A DNA stretch of 64,000 nucleotides. Source: Stereum hirsutum FP-91666 SS1 (taxonomy: Eukaryota; Basidiomycota; Agaricomycetes; Russulales; Stereaceae). The stretch spans positions 672,288 through 736,287 of the forward strand of contig NW_006763135.1 of the NCBI RefSeq assembly GCF_000264905.1, in the 5' to 3' direction. The translations under genes and the position numbers were made by a program. The notes beneath the pieces are model-generated. The model ran no database searches. It saw only the letters and a list, made by a program, of their open reading frames with translations, and was not told the origin of the DNA. Shown here one piece after another: positions 33,370-44,004 of this stretch (position 1 is the first letter of the stretch; the number at the start of each line of letters is the position of its first letter).

Positions 33370-34712
33370 TCAAGAAGGTATAGCAGGTTTGCGAGTGACA
33401 ACGTATCCTGCGGTTCGGAAGAAATACGGCCAGAACCTGAAGAAAGTGAAAACAGAGAAATGCTTCTTCCCAACTATGCGCGAACGAAGCTTCCACCAGC
33501 TCAGCGAGTCCACGATCTTCTTGAAGCGAACAACAACTTCATCCATCTTGGGACGCTCGGAAGGCTCGGTCTTGACCATGTCTTGGACGAGAGGATGTAA
33601 GAACTCGAACCCACGGGAGCGCTGCGAAGTATACGGTCAAAGTTTGAATGGAGATAAAAGATATGGAGGAACGATACGCACTTGGACGAGCTCCTTGCGC
33701 ATGAAATTTCCGAGGTAATAAATATCTGTAGGGAATGGATCACAGGGTGTGTTGTAGTTCGCCTCGCTATGCTCGGGGGCGCTCTTGTCGCCATCGCGCA
33801 AGGGCAACTCCAGTGGCGGACCGTCCTTGGGATCGTAGCGTCGTGCATGTCCAAAGTCGATCAGAAGATACCTTGGAGGAGCTTGTGTTCGAGTGAGGTG
33901 TTTCGCTTTGCCTTTCCAATCTTTGCTACGATCCATTTGGGCAGGATGAAACCCTTGGGGATACATCGAGGACGCGTCCATCATGATATTGTCACAGGTG
34001 CAATCACTAAGTAAAAGAGTGATAAGAGGAAGAGCGAAGAAAATATGAAAGTGTCCATACCGATGAGCGACGTGGTGTTCATGCATGAACTGGATGCCCT
34101 GCCTTGTACATTCATGATGACGAATGGAGATCAACATTCATGTGACGGAGGAGACACACCTCAAAGATTTGAGAGAGAAACGCAACAGCCTCTCCATAGG
34201 TCTCCAGGGATGGGCTATTCCAAGGCCGGAGCAAAGGTGTGACTATTACGTGTTCACCCTCTTCCTCGGGAACAGGGAGGACGTCGATGAAGGGTACGCA
34301 GTGATTACGCGGATCCGAAGCAAGTGGCTCCGACGAGAATAATCGTCCGATGTCCACCTCTGCAGGACTGACATTAGCTTTATGGTGCTTCAGAAACACC
34401 ATCGAGCCGTCTGTTAGTCGCGTAGCGTCGATGAGAGAGGCGGTCTACCAAGGTAGTCAACTTGGCATAACGTAGAACAACGGTGATATTACTCACATGA
34501 TTCTGTTGACCATCTTCGAAGAGCTTGGAAGACTGCTTGTTCTGCCCCTTCCACGACGGTTGCCAGTCCTTCCTGAACCGAGGACGAAGGGCGTAGCCTG
34601 ACTGTTCTAACCATGGTTGATGGCCCACCCACCAGATCTCGAAGGCGCCACGCTGGCTAGGATCGTAACGACGGCGAGTATATTGAAGCCTGATGCCTTC
34701 CTCCTCCGGCAT
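33370..34712 (-). CDS. k8: kinase-like protein, subfamily C, intact
   Basis: A 371-residue kinase-like protein. Exons on the minus strand are 34497-34712, 34160-34444, 34061-34098, 33682-34006 and 33370-33621. The N-terminal exon has WLEQSGYALRPRFRKDW. The lysine is in VFLKH, the catalytic loop is HRDCTCDN, the metal site is LIDFGHARRY, and the activation segment ends in SAPEHS. The tail is VVTRKPAIPS. It is very similar to k6 over its whole length and is the last kinase of the array. Upstream there is no partner gene of the E/K/W type; the next gene is the flavoprotein at 35292-37671. Confidence 0.9.
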
Positions 34713-35291
34713 GGCGCGTAAAAGTGGGGAATGTAAGAGGGTAGATGTGAAGGATGTAAGTAGTACCGAATTGATTGTTGTTCGAGAGTCTCCTACGGCA
34801 TGTTCCGGACCGGAGTTACAAAAGGGAGTTTTCGTGTGGTCCAAGTGTGGTCCCTTACTCCCCGCGACGAACGTCAATTATCATGGTATCCGATCTGCTC
34901 TGCGGTCTACTATATTGTGAATCCTGCTCCACGTATATATATACTGTAAAATTTCGACCTAAAGTTCGTCCCCCGGTCCACTGGGACCGCCGAACTGAAC
35001 CTATTCGGGGGGACTGTCCACCGTCCCCTCCCCATATGTTGTGATATTTTTCTATGTTTCGCAGAACTCGACAAAAAACATACCAAAAAAAGTAATTGGC
35101 ACCTGTCCCCCGAGCTGAACGAACTTCAGAGGGGGAACAGGCTGGATTTGGAAGGAGAAGTTCTCCCGCCACTGATGAACGTTGAACCTCAGGTCGGAAT
35201 TCTACAGTATGTACAATTCGGGGATACTACAAATTTTTGTTGAGGAAAGACGGTTTTGACCCGAGTGACCAGAAATTATGCACTGTGACGT
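34713..35291. other. Intergenic with small inverted repeats
   Basis: No gene. At 34975-34990 CGGTCC and GGACCG flank four bases, and at about 35103-35143 a run with CCTGTCCCCC is followed by GGGGGAACAGG, so each could fold as a hairpin. The stretch might be a decayed non-autonomous element, but no complete terminal repeat or target duplication was found. Confidence 0.35.
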
Positions 35292-37671
35292 CTAAGCATC
35301 ACCCATTTTCAAGAACTTGCCAAAATAAATAGCCAGTTCATCTGACGCTTCGAGAGGCACGATCATCCCAACATACCCATCCGGCCTAAACACCACAATG
35401 GCACCACGCCACACATCAACTCCATAAACCTCATGTGCCTCCCTCAGCACATCAAAATACGCACGTCCAAACGGCCTGACACCTAACATGGCTTCCTGCG
35501 CTCCGATTCCTTCGCCGGCGATTATAGTAGTCAACTTGTAGATGTTTCGGGGAAAGCGGAGGGTAAAGTTGTTGGGACCGTCTAGCGTGGCACGGAGGGA
35601 CTGGAGTTGAGGTAAAGTATGCGAAGGTGAACCCGCAAAGATAATGACGTGGAAAACCCCGGTGTTCAGGAGGAGTCGTTGGAGGCGGAGACGCTCGCCA
35701 GTTCCTACTCGAGAGACGTAGGCGTCTGGTCCGCGAGCCCCAATTGGGATGGTTGCGAGTGGGCGGTCGTCTCGGCCGTTATTGACCAGATTCGTTGATG
35801 CTAGAAGATGTGCGTGAGTATGCCTTCTGCGTCTTTACATCCAGAATAGATACCATAGGAGATCCCGAGACCTGCCGTATACATGGTAAGCACAAATGTC
35901 ATCCAAATATCGGTGAGTTTACCAACCAAGCGTGAACTCTTGCGTGCTAGCCTTGTCGAACCATTCTGTCAGAAGATCTCTGTAAGGAATATCAACTCCT
36001 ACACTCTCTGAGATAGAGCTCAGAATGGAGTACATACCTCGGGCTTTCTGTCCTTCCCTTGAACTTATCCGGATAATTCCCCGAAATCAGCGTGGCGATA
36101 ATTGCATCGTTATCAATGACCTGCTGAACACTCGCACGACGCTCTTCATCATACGAGCGCAACAAAACATCGTCTTTTGCAAGCCCTTTCAAGGTCATCG
36201 CAAGCTTCCACCCTATATTGACTGCGTCGTGTGTTCCGGTGTTAAGGCCTTGTGCGGAGCCGGAAGAGTGGGTGTGGCACGCATCACCGGCGAGAAGAAC
36301 CCGCTTGGATGCATTATAGAAAGTAGATGCGATGCGTTGGCCAATTCCCTGAATGTACAAGTGTCAGTGAAAAGAGCCGATTCTGAGGGACAGTGAAAAC
36401 GTTGCACGTAGAGCGTGAACCAATCAACCGTGACGAAGTTTATAGAAAACGGATGTAGAGCTTTCTTAGCTTCCTAATAAAGGGTGAATACGTCGCTGAG
36501 ACGGAGGATGAGAAGTACGAACTTCCATCGCTACTTCCTGAGTAACTCCATCAGGCCCATACTTCGCTTGCAGCTCAGGATTGAAGACGAAGCCGAGACG
36601 CGTTCGGCCGCCATCGATTGGACACCACAAGACTAGACCATGATGCGCACTCTGGACAGAGTTGAGAGCGCGCGGATTGGGCATGTCTGTCTCGATGACG
36701 GCCTGAAGAATGTTAGTCCAGTCATGGTCTCGTGAGGGCGAAAGAGGTAGAGATTCGTACATCCATTCTTATCCATTTCGATGTGGTCCGGGTTCCAGGA
36801 AAGTCAATCCCAGCGAGGGAGCGAACAACGGAACGTCCGCCATCAGCTCCGATGATGTATTTGCTGAGAATATATTGATCAAGCGGTCCACAATCGGAGA
36901 AGGAAGAGACGTACCCATGTACCTCATAAGTTGACTTAGTTTTCAAGTCTCGGATAAGACAGTGGACAGGATAGGCATCGTCCTTGTCCCCGTTAACGGC
37001 GTAGTTGTCCAATCTATGTCGGAAGTGGACGCAAACGTCCCTTTCGTGAAGGGCTGCCTCAAATGCTTGTTCAATAAGGCGTTGACGTAGATGCAAGCTA
37101 CCTTACAGATAGGTGAGGCGACACGCTGGAAGAGCGAGTGCAGAGGGAAAGCTCACGCGAACTTGAACACGGTGTCACCATGCTTATCCATTCGATACCC
37201 AAATACTAATCCACCAGGAGCCAGCTTGCCACTAACCGCAAAGATCATTCGGACATAAGTAGTGTCTAGGGTAAGTTTGATAGACAGGATGTGACTTACT
37301 CCCGAAAGTTCATGCCCGTCTTCGAAATGACCCCCAATTCAAGAAGAGCATCAAGGAGTTCAAGTTGATCAAGAATCTCGAGGGTCCTGGGCCACAAGGT
37401 ACACGCGCGTCCGTATACTGGCATCAATGGCTTATTATCCTGGTCTGATCCATTCCAGCTCTACTTATGAGTCAAGTAGACGACGAGCCACAGATAATGA
37501 ACTCGCCAACAATATATGGGTTGAATCCAAATCTAGTCAACTGTTACGCGATCAACAAGCCCTATGAAGGCAGACAGAAGTGTCAAGAAAACTGAGGGGC
37601 GGGAATCGAAATGACAGCCGACTCACCACAGGTCCTCCCCCCACAATAACTGAGTCAACCTTCTCAGTCAT
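35292..37671 (-). CDS. Phenol-2-monooxygenase-like flavoprotein, one apparent nonsense codon
   Basis: An FAD-dependent aromatic hydroxylase of the phenol 2-monooxygenase/FAD_binding_3 type. Such enzymes use NADPH and oxygen to hydroxylate phenolic rings. Minus-strand exons begin at 37627-37671 (VIVGGGPV) and continue through ACTLWPRTLEILD, the motif YIIGADGGRSVVRSLAG with FPGTRTTSKW, WCPIDGGRTRLGFVF, and the second FAD motif VLLAGDACHTHSSGSAQG, to the thioredoxin-like C-terminal part ending RPDGYVG and KMGDA. The second exon reads GLLIA then TAA (37544-37546) then QLTRFGF, where the family has a tyrosine. If intron 1 instead ends at 37540 the stop is removed, but so is the last glycine of the GxGxxG motif. 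Everything else is open. It is either a young pseudogene, an assembly error or an unusual splice form. Confidence 0.72.
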
Positions 37672-38259
37672 GGTTCGTGAGTTAGGTGAAGTGGTGAGCG
37701 CTCTCAATATAAGTCTTCGCTCAAGGTACCGTAGGAAAACACCGATGATAGGCAGTACCGCTCCGAAGTCCCGTTGTACCGGAGTAAGGTGAGAAAAATG
37801 TATCCATGCTTGGTACTGAATATTTCGTGAATGCTATGGGGCATGAACTTGGACCGCATTATCTATCATCAGACACAGAACGAGTTCCTGTAGGCGAAGT
37901 AAGAGTTCATAGACGTGGCAGCGAAAGCTCAACATGATTTTTTGGAATAAGTGTGCGGAAAATGCCGGCACGAAAAGGCTGAGTTTGAATTACTTCTTGG
38001 TGACACACGCCACACCTCTTCATATGAGAGATCACACGGAATTGTACACATGTATCTATCTGCCTTCATTTACGCATATATACCACCGCAAAGGTAAAAT
38101 TCTTGTCTTCTGCGCTTCATGGACGAAGTCGGGGTGACCACCACTGCGCAGAAAGTCGACCTTACACCAACATCTCCAGCAGTGACTATACTAAAACATC
38201 GACGCAGGATACCAATACCGAGACTTCAAAAGATCAGACCATATCCGTTGGCCGCTGGC
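37672..38259. other. Upstream region of the flavoprotein gene
   Basis: No gene supported. The aldehyde dehydrogenase ends at its far side, so only the flavoprotein promoter is expected here. Confidence 0.5.
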
Positions 38260-40958
38260 TTAACCATACCTCTTCCCCTCTGCACTCTCCGCGAACCAAT
38301 CGTCCTTCACGCGACTCTCCTCGGGTGGCGCTATGTTGACGATCGTCGATTTACTTTGCGAATCTACATCACGGCCAGGTTCACCATGACATCAGATTTA
38401 GAGCGTCGTGAGCACACCGGTAGAGGCAGAGATAGCGACCATGACGTACAAGCATGCAGCGCCTCGACTCCGTTCTCTCTCCCTATCCCGCTCTCCTTCA
38501 TCCCGCCCCTATTGGTGTATCAATGAAGTCAATACCTGTCAGACGTGAGTACTACAAACACGGTGAGTGATCACTGACCAAGGCGAGCTAGGATCGTTTC
38601 TGTGATGCGTATTCACCCATACCAGTCCGCTCTCGAGCATCCCAGAGACCCTATGGGCCCTCGAAAGGTCTGTCGTCCATATACCGGCACCGAGTCCGTA
38701 TTTGGAGTCGTTGGCTAGCCTAACACCTTCCGCTTCTGTCTACATGTCGACAAATAATTCTCAACGGTCATACTTACAGAGCGATACAGCAGGGAAGTGA
38801 ACGGGGGGTAGTCACAATCGAGAGGTTTACATACCTCAAACTTCTTCACAACAACAACAGGCCCAAATACTTCCTCCTTCCACAGTTCATCCTCAGTCCC
38901 AACATTCTCAAGAACCGTAGGCGGATAAAAACACCCCCTCGAGAACTCAAACCCGTCCAGATCTGATGCTCCAGTCATTGGCTCCCCACCGGCGAGGAGC
39001 TTAGTGGATGAAGAGCGAGAAGAAACCATTTTATGGATCCGGGAGAGGTGAAGAGGCGAGATGACGGTTCCCATAGTGGAGCTGGGGTTAGAAGCTGTGT
39101 TGACGTGCACATCAGGAAAGTGTTGTCAGTAAAATATGCACAGGGTGATGAACATGTGAAGCGCAACATTAGGAAGATGAAACGAGGGAATACCCACGAT
39201 CGCCCATCCGTCTCCTGATACTCTCTACCTTCATCAAGAACCCTTTCATAAACTCTTCATAGACCCCACTCTGCACGATCACCCTCGTTCCTGAGACGCA
39301 TGTCTGTCCTGACGCGACGAAGCAAGCGAAGGCGGCTCCATTGATCGCAGAGGGAACGTCTGCGTTGTCGAAAATGACTATGGGGGCCTGTTAACAAGAT
39401 TATCCAAATGACCGTGAGTGGCTTTTATGGTAACAGTGCGGAAAGATATACCTTCCCACCCAGTTCAGCCGTATAAGCAGCCAGATTACGACCTACGACT
39501 GACCCGATCGCGCGCCCCGTGGTCGTCCCAGCCTGCGCCACCGCCACAAAACACAGTCAGTGGTTGAAACAATCGAAGGAATGGATGAAGGCAACAAGGA
39601 TATATCATTACCGTTATATCAACCTTCCGCACTAGCGGATGCGAGACGATCTCAGCGCCGGTTGTTGGCCCATAACCTGGTAAGACGGAGAGCACGCCAA
39701 GTGGAACTATGGTTATGAAGATAAATCCCGACATTAGCACAGGTGAAAAGTTGGCTCGCACTGCTTAGGGTGCAATACTAGTACTGTGTGTAAAAATAAA
39801 TAAAAAAAAAAGAGAGAAATAGATGACACGAACCTCCTGCTTCGACCGCCATCTCGGCAAATTCAAGTACTGATATAGGAGCTAACTGAGGAGAAATAAT
39901 TGGATCAAGTATGAGTCTATATGACCACGAGACAATATGCGGTATGGAGGGAGCGAGGGGAAGAGAGGGATGGGGAGAAGTTCGGACGTGGAATGAAGTC
40001 GGTACATACCTCAGATGGCTTCACGACTACGCTGTTCCCCGCTGCCAATGCAGGCGCGATCTTCTTTATGGCGATTAGAAGTGGGTGATTGAAAGGCTAA
40101 TAAAGAATTTGTTAGCGGACATATACTATCAGTCGAACAAAGGAGAGCAGAGAATATCGCACGTGATTGGGAGAGAGATGTGAGGATACGTACTGTGATT
40201 TGTGCGACGACACCTAATGGGACCCTCTGCACATAATTCAGAAGTTGTCCCTGCGTCGGCGCCACGAAAGATTCCTGTGTTCGAAGCAACGCCGCATAAT
40301 AATCCCTGGCCGCACAGTACCCAAATCCTCAGTCGTTCTCTTCGGATCGAGGACGGGACAAGGGACGAACTGACAGCCATTCTCCCAACCTGCCCAGCTG
40401 AGCCCTCATCTCCCTAATCGCTCTGCCTGTCTGCTTCATCTCTATCTCTGCAAACTCCGGGACCCTAGTCTCCAATGCTCTTGCCAGTTTCGTGAGCACC
40501 TGCGACCTGTGCAAAGGTGTCGCACGAGACCAGGTACCTGAAGTGAACACAGCGTGGGCATGATTTATGGTGAGGTCTACGTCCGACGCGGTTGCTGCAG
40601 CCACTCTGATTACAAACAGATACGTGAGTTGCTGATTCAAGATAGTATGAAGGGAAGCAGACGCGGGTCAGACGGACGTGCAAAGATCTTCGCCATTCGC
40701 GGGATTAATCACGCAGAACCTATGTCACAACATTCATTCAAAATTTTGTCAGTAAGCCATTCTCCGATTATAAATTTATGTGCTAGGGCGCACTCCTCTC
40801 GGTGTTCTACTGTGGGTCTCCCTTCGACAACATGGGCCGCAAAGGGCTCATAGCGAGTCTTGTGCAACCTCCGGACTTGTTGCTATCAGACCCCTCAGCA
40901 AGTCAGAATATCTCCTTGCTCAGACCAGATCAATCGACGACGTACCGACATTCTGCAT
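38260..40958 (-). CDS. NAD(P)-dependent aldehyde dehydrogenase
   Basis: Oxidises an aldehyde to the acid; its substrate cannot be read from sequence. The chain runs from FAAHVVEG and VINPANGE to [17 protein letters not shown] with VVVKPSE (cofactor binding), [14 protein letters not shown], the general-base glutamate in AELGGK, and the catalytic cysteine in ASGQTCVSG. It continues with [40 protein letters not shown] and the C-terminus [14 protein letters not shown]. About ten introns interrupt it, all GT-AG. No lesion was found in the conserved part. The 5' end is uncertain: the first clear exon ends at 40719, an exon with [15 protein letters not shown] precedes it, and the ATG at 40958 is a guess. 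Next to the flavoprotein it suggests aromatic breakdown. Confidence 0.82.
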
Positions 40959-41341
40959 ACAATGGAGGTTGATGATTGTCGTAGACGCGACTGGAGCATC
41001 AGTACCTCTCGTCGCTATACACGATAGCGAGCGCGACGTCAAGTGAGGCATGCGCTTGAGCATGATGCAGCGGATAAAGACCAGTTGTTATCTTATCTCT
41101 CCCGGAGGCCCCTGTTGGTTTCCGTCGGAGGCTCGGGGTGACGCCGAGGACGCGTCACCCTAACCCTACGCCAGGGCTCCGTTCAACAAACCAACCAGTC
41201 CCAGCACTTGGCTCCAACCACTTCCAGTCTCAGCAAACAATCGTTCGTTCCTTGTTCCGAGTCTTCCTGGTACCCCAGCGGTCGAAATTTGTGCTCTAGC
41301 AGCGGTCAATCGTCATTGTATTTACGCGCTCAGATAGCAAT
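40959..41341. promoter_or_regulatory. Divergent promoter region with a perfect 9-base inverted repeat
   Basis: Lies between the aldehyde dehydrogenase and the methyltransferase, which read away from each other. GGGTGACGC at 41136-41144 and GCGTCACCC at 41152-41160 are perfect inverted copies around a 7-base gap. The right arm forms part of ACGCGT, the MluI cell-cycle box core. It may be a factor-binding site; the evidence is sequence only. Confidence 0.45.
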
Positions 41342-42737
41342 ATGACTTCTGTGTCGTCCACGATCCCTACCCACGGGAACTACCATAACTACCATCGGTT
41401 TGTCCTCAGGCTTTACTCATGACGTCTTCTGACCCTCAAGTTCTGCTTCACTTTTATCCACCCAGGTATCAGAATAAACTCACCACGACCTCCGATACGC
41501 GTCTCTCTCTTCTCCCATCATCTCTCTTTACAAATGCCCGCGTTCTCGACATCGGCTGCAACGAAGGCTGGGTGTCATGCGAACTAGGTAAGCCTTAGAT
41601 GCGTGCACAGTGTCTGCAGTCTTTGACGCGTAGCTCGAGATACTTTCCAGTTTTGAGCTGATAAAGCGATGTGCTAGCACAGAAATGGTCCGCACGGCGC
41701 GTCATAGGCGTTGACATTGATGGTGATCTCGTCCGCAAAGCATGGATGCGTCGTCGAACCATCTGGAGCAGACAATCTCCCTTATCTCCGTCTCAAACTA
41801 CCTCATCAAAAGTTACTGGATTGAACGAGAATGGAAGGAAGACTAAGAAACGCAAACTCAACTCCGAATCAACAACCACCCCTAGCGCCACAGTTCTCTC
41901 CACACCACAGGCGGATTACTTCCCCGCATCATGCCTTCACATGTTCGGTCCCTTACCGATACCTCCTTCCGGTGTAACAGACAAGGAAGAGAACGAAAAT
42001 GGTGACGGCGTTGCTCCAGCTGTAGTTCTCCCTAGAGACCACGAGTTTCCGCATAATGTCTCATTCCGCCATTCGGACTGGCCTGCTCAGCCTATACCAG
42101 AGGATACGGAGGGGTATGACGTTGTCATTGCGTATGTTAACTCTTATTTCTCGTGTCCCACTGCTTTTCAGTTCACGATGTTGACTCTCGCGCCTCGTTC
42201 CCCATCAGGTTCTCGATAACGAAATGGATCCACCTCAATACCGGCGACGCAGGCCTTGAGCGATTCTTTCGGAGGGTGTACACCGCTTTGAGGCAAGGAG
42301 GGACGTTTGTACTTGAGCCGCAAGGATGGGAGTCGTATGCGAAGGCGAGGAAGTTGGATCCTGTGCGTTCATATTTGCCTACTGTCCCCTTGTTCACCCA
42401 TTCTACTCTGTTCTCCTTGGTTGCGAATAAGGACCACTCTGCTTCGTCCTATTCCATATCCCAAGTTGCGAGAGCTGTCACTGACGCCAGTATTGGCTAC
42501 ACATCTGGCACTTCTAGATTTTACAAGAGAACGCGAAGAACCTCAAGCTTCGACCGGATTCTTTCGGGGCGTTACTGACGCAGATAGGTTTTAGCGAGGG
42601 GAAGACGGTTGGTGAAGTCGGCGAAGGGCGTACGTCATTCCCGTCTCCCCAGACTTGCCATCTGCTCTGCGAACGGATGTTCATTCTTCTCTTCCACAGG
42701 GTTCAGACGGCCAATTGAGGTCTACGTGAAGCGCTAG
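41342..42737 (+). CDS. Bin3-type SAM-dependent RNA methyltransferase
   Basis: A methyltransferase of the Bin3/MePCE family, whose known members methylate the 5' phosphate of small RNAs such as 7SK or U6. Exons 41342-41397, 41466-41587, 41678-42131, 42209-42362, 42518-42629 and 42700-42737 give 311 residues. The N-terminus has HNYHR. Motif I is [10 protein letters not shown], followed by GVDIDGDLV. The family hallmarks [11 protein letters not shown] and [11 protein letters not shown] are both present, and the C-terminus [11 protein letters not shown] matches the family ending. A long polar, lysine-rich insert lies between motif I and the catalytic half (about residues 85-190). The acceptor at 42517 was chosen because it restores the conserved reading [10 protein letters not shown]. 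Its place in the cell is presumably nuclear. Confidence 0.85.
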
Positions 42738-42904
42738 GAACCTACAGGTATATTATGGCTGCATTGTTGAAGTATTTATAGTCCATGTATACTGCATTCT
42801 ACCACACCAGTGCTGGCTTTGCAGTACTGTCTACCATCCAAAAATTCTATATCTGCGACAAGTCGACGACCTTTATCTAAATTCTAAGTGAGTTCTACTC
42901 ACAG

Positions 42905-43685
42905 CCTAACCTCCTACCTCTTTTGAAGAAGACCGCAGCATCTAACGCTGGCGTACGAATCGTCAATGTATGTCCTAAGTCCTCCTTCGAGTGTATTAGG
43001 TCGAAATCAATGTCGAATGATTCGTGCGCAATAGGTTGCGTCGACCACGCACGCCCTCGTGCCAAGCGGGTTCAAGATCGACACAGTTGAGTCATTCAAC
43101 GCCGTACTCGGAGGAACGGAAGACTTCAATTCCAACCTCGCCAGATACGGTCCGTCTGAGTCATCCTCGCCAACCGTCTGCTCTGCTGACGTCAATGCCA
43201 AATGTTGTCCTCGCTTTTGTCCTTTGCATTAGGTCTGTCGAAGCTAGCAAACATCCTATTCACCAGGGAGCTTCAAAAGCGATTTGACGCCGAGGGCGTC
43301 CAAGCCGTGGCAATTTCCCTCCACCCCGGTGGCGTAAAGACTCGTTAGTCTTTTCGTTACCATTGCATATTCGACGTACTGACGCCGATGCAACTCAACA
43401 CTATCCTTCTTTCTCCATATAGCCGGCTCTATCAACTTCGTCGGACCCACCAACCTCGCAATGCTCGACGGTGCTATGACTCCCCTCCAAGGCTCCTTGA
43501 CGCCCCTCTTCGCTGCTGCCAGTCTCGAAGTCTGGGAGAAGAAGAGTGATTACGCCGGCAAGTACTTGATGCCATATGGAGTCGTCTCGGAGGACGTACT
43601 TAGCGAGAATGCGAAAGATGAGGCATTGGCCAGTGCTCTATGGGTGACGAGCGAGAAGGCGGTTGCGGATGTTTTGGAAAGGTGA
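42905..43685 (+). pseudogene. Short-chain dehydrogenase lacking its N-terminal half
   Basis: The C-terminal part of a short-chain dehydrogenase/reductase. Pieces at 42905-42967, 43035-43149, 43233-43343 and 43423-43685 read PNLLPLLKKTA, VRIVNVAST, the catalytic YxxxK as YGLSK, then LANILFTRELQKRF, AISLHPGGVKT and a normal end. Missing are the cofactor-binding TGxxxGxG and the NAG motif, about the first 110 residues. The methyltransferase gene ends only 167 bases upstream and no such sequence lies between, so the head has been lost, probably by a rearrangement joining the two. The remaining frame is open, so the loss may be recent. It could only be a gene if a distant exon is used. Confidence 0.75.
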
Positions 43686-44004
43686 TATGTATGTGAGTGC
43701 ATGGGGTTCTTGCGTTCGAGGGCGAAATGAGAGGTCATGTATTTAAATATAACGTGGTTAGAATGTTGCGTTGACGAGAATCCGAAAGACATACAGTTGC
43801 TTCTTTTATAGATAGGACCAGCGTTAAGATAGACAGGGGCCCTCATAATTTTAGAGTAGCGCTACACAGATTCCTGTGTAGGTGTCTATATTGTCAACTC
43901 TATTCTTGCAAAGTCTACACAAGTTCGTTAAAATTCTATCCAGACAAAAGTCTAGTTTGAGACCGTCGTTCGAGGCCGACTTAGGCCTCATGCCTCATTC
44001 CTCT
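43686..44004. other. Convergent spacer
   Basis: No gene supported. Holds the 3' ends of the dehydrogenase fragment and the HAD phosphatase. Confidence 0.5.

Noticed and set aside
38119..38526. 135-residue plus-strand frame
   Set aside because: Overlaps the last exons of the aldehyde dehydrogenase on the other strand, whose conserved ending is clear.
41156..41170. CACCCTAACCCTA, like telomere repeat
   Set aside because: Barely two units and within a unique promoter region, so not evidence of a telomere or of an old chromosome end.
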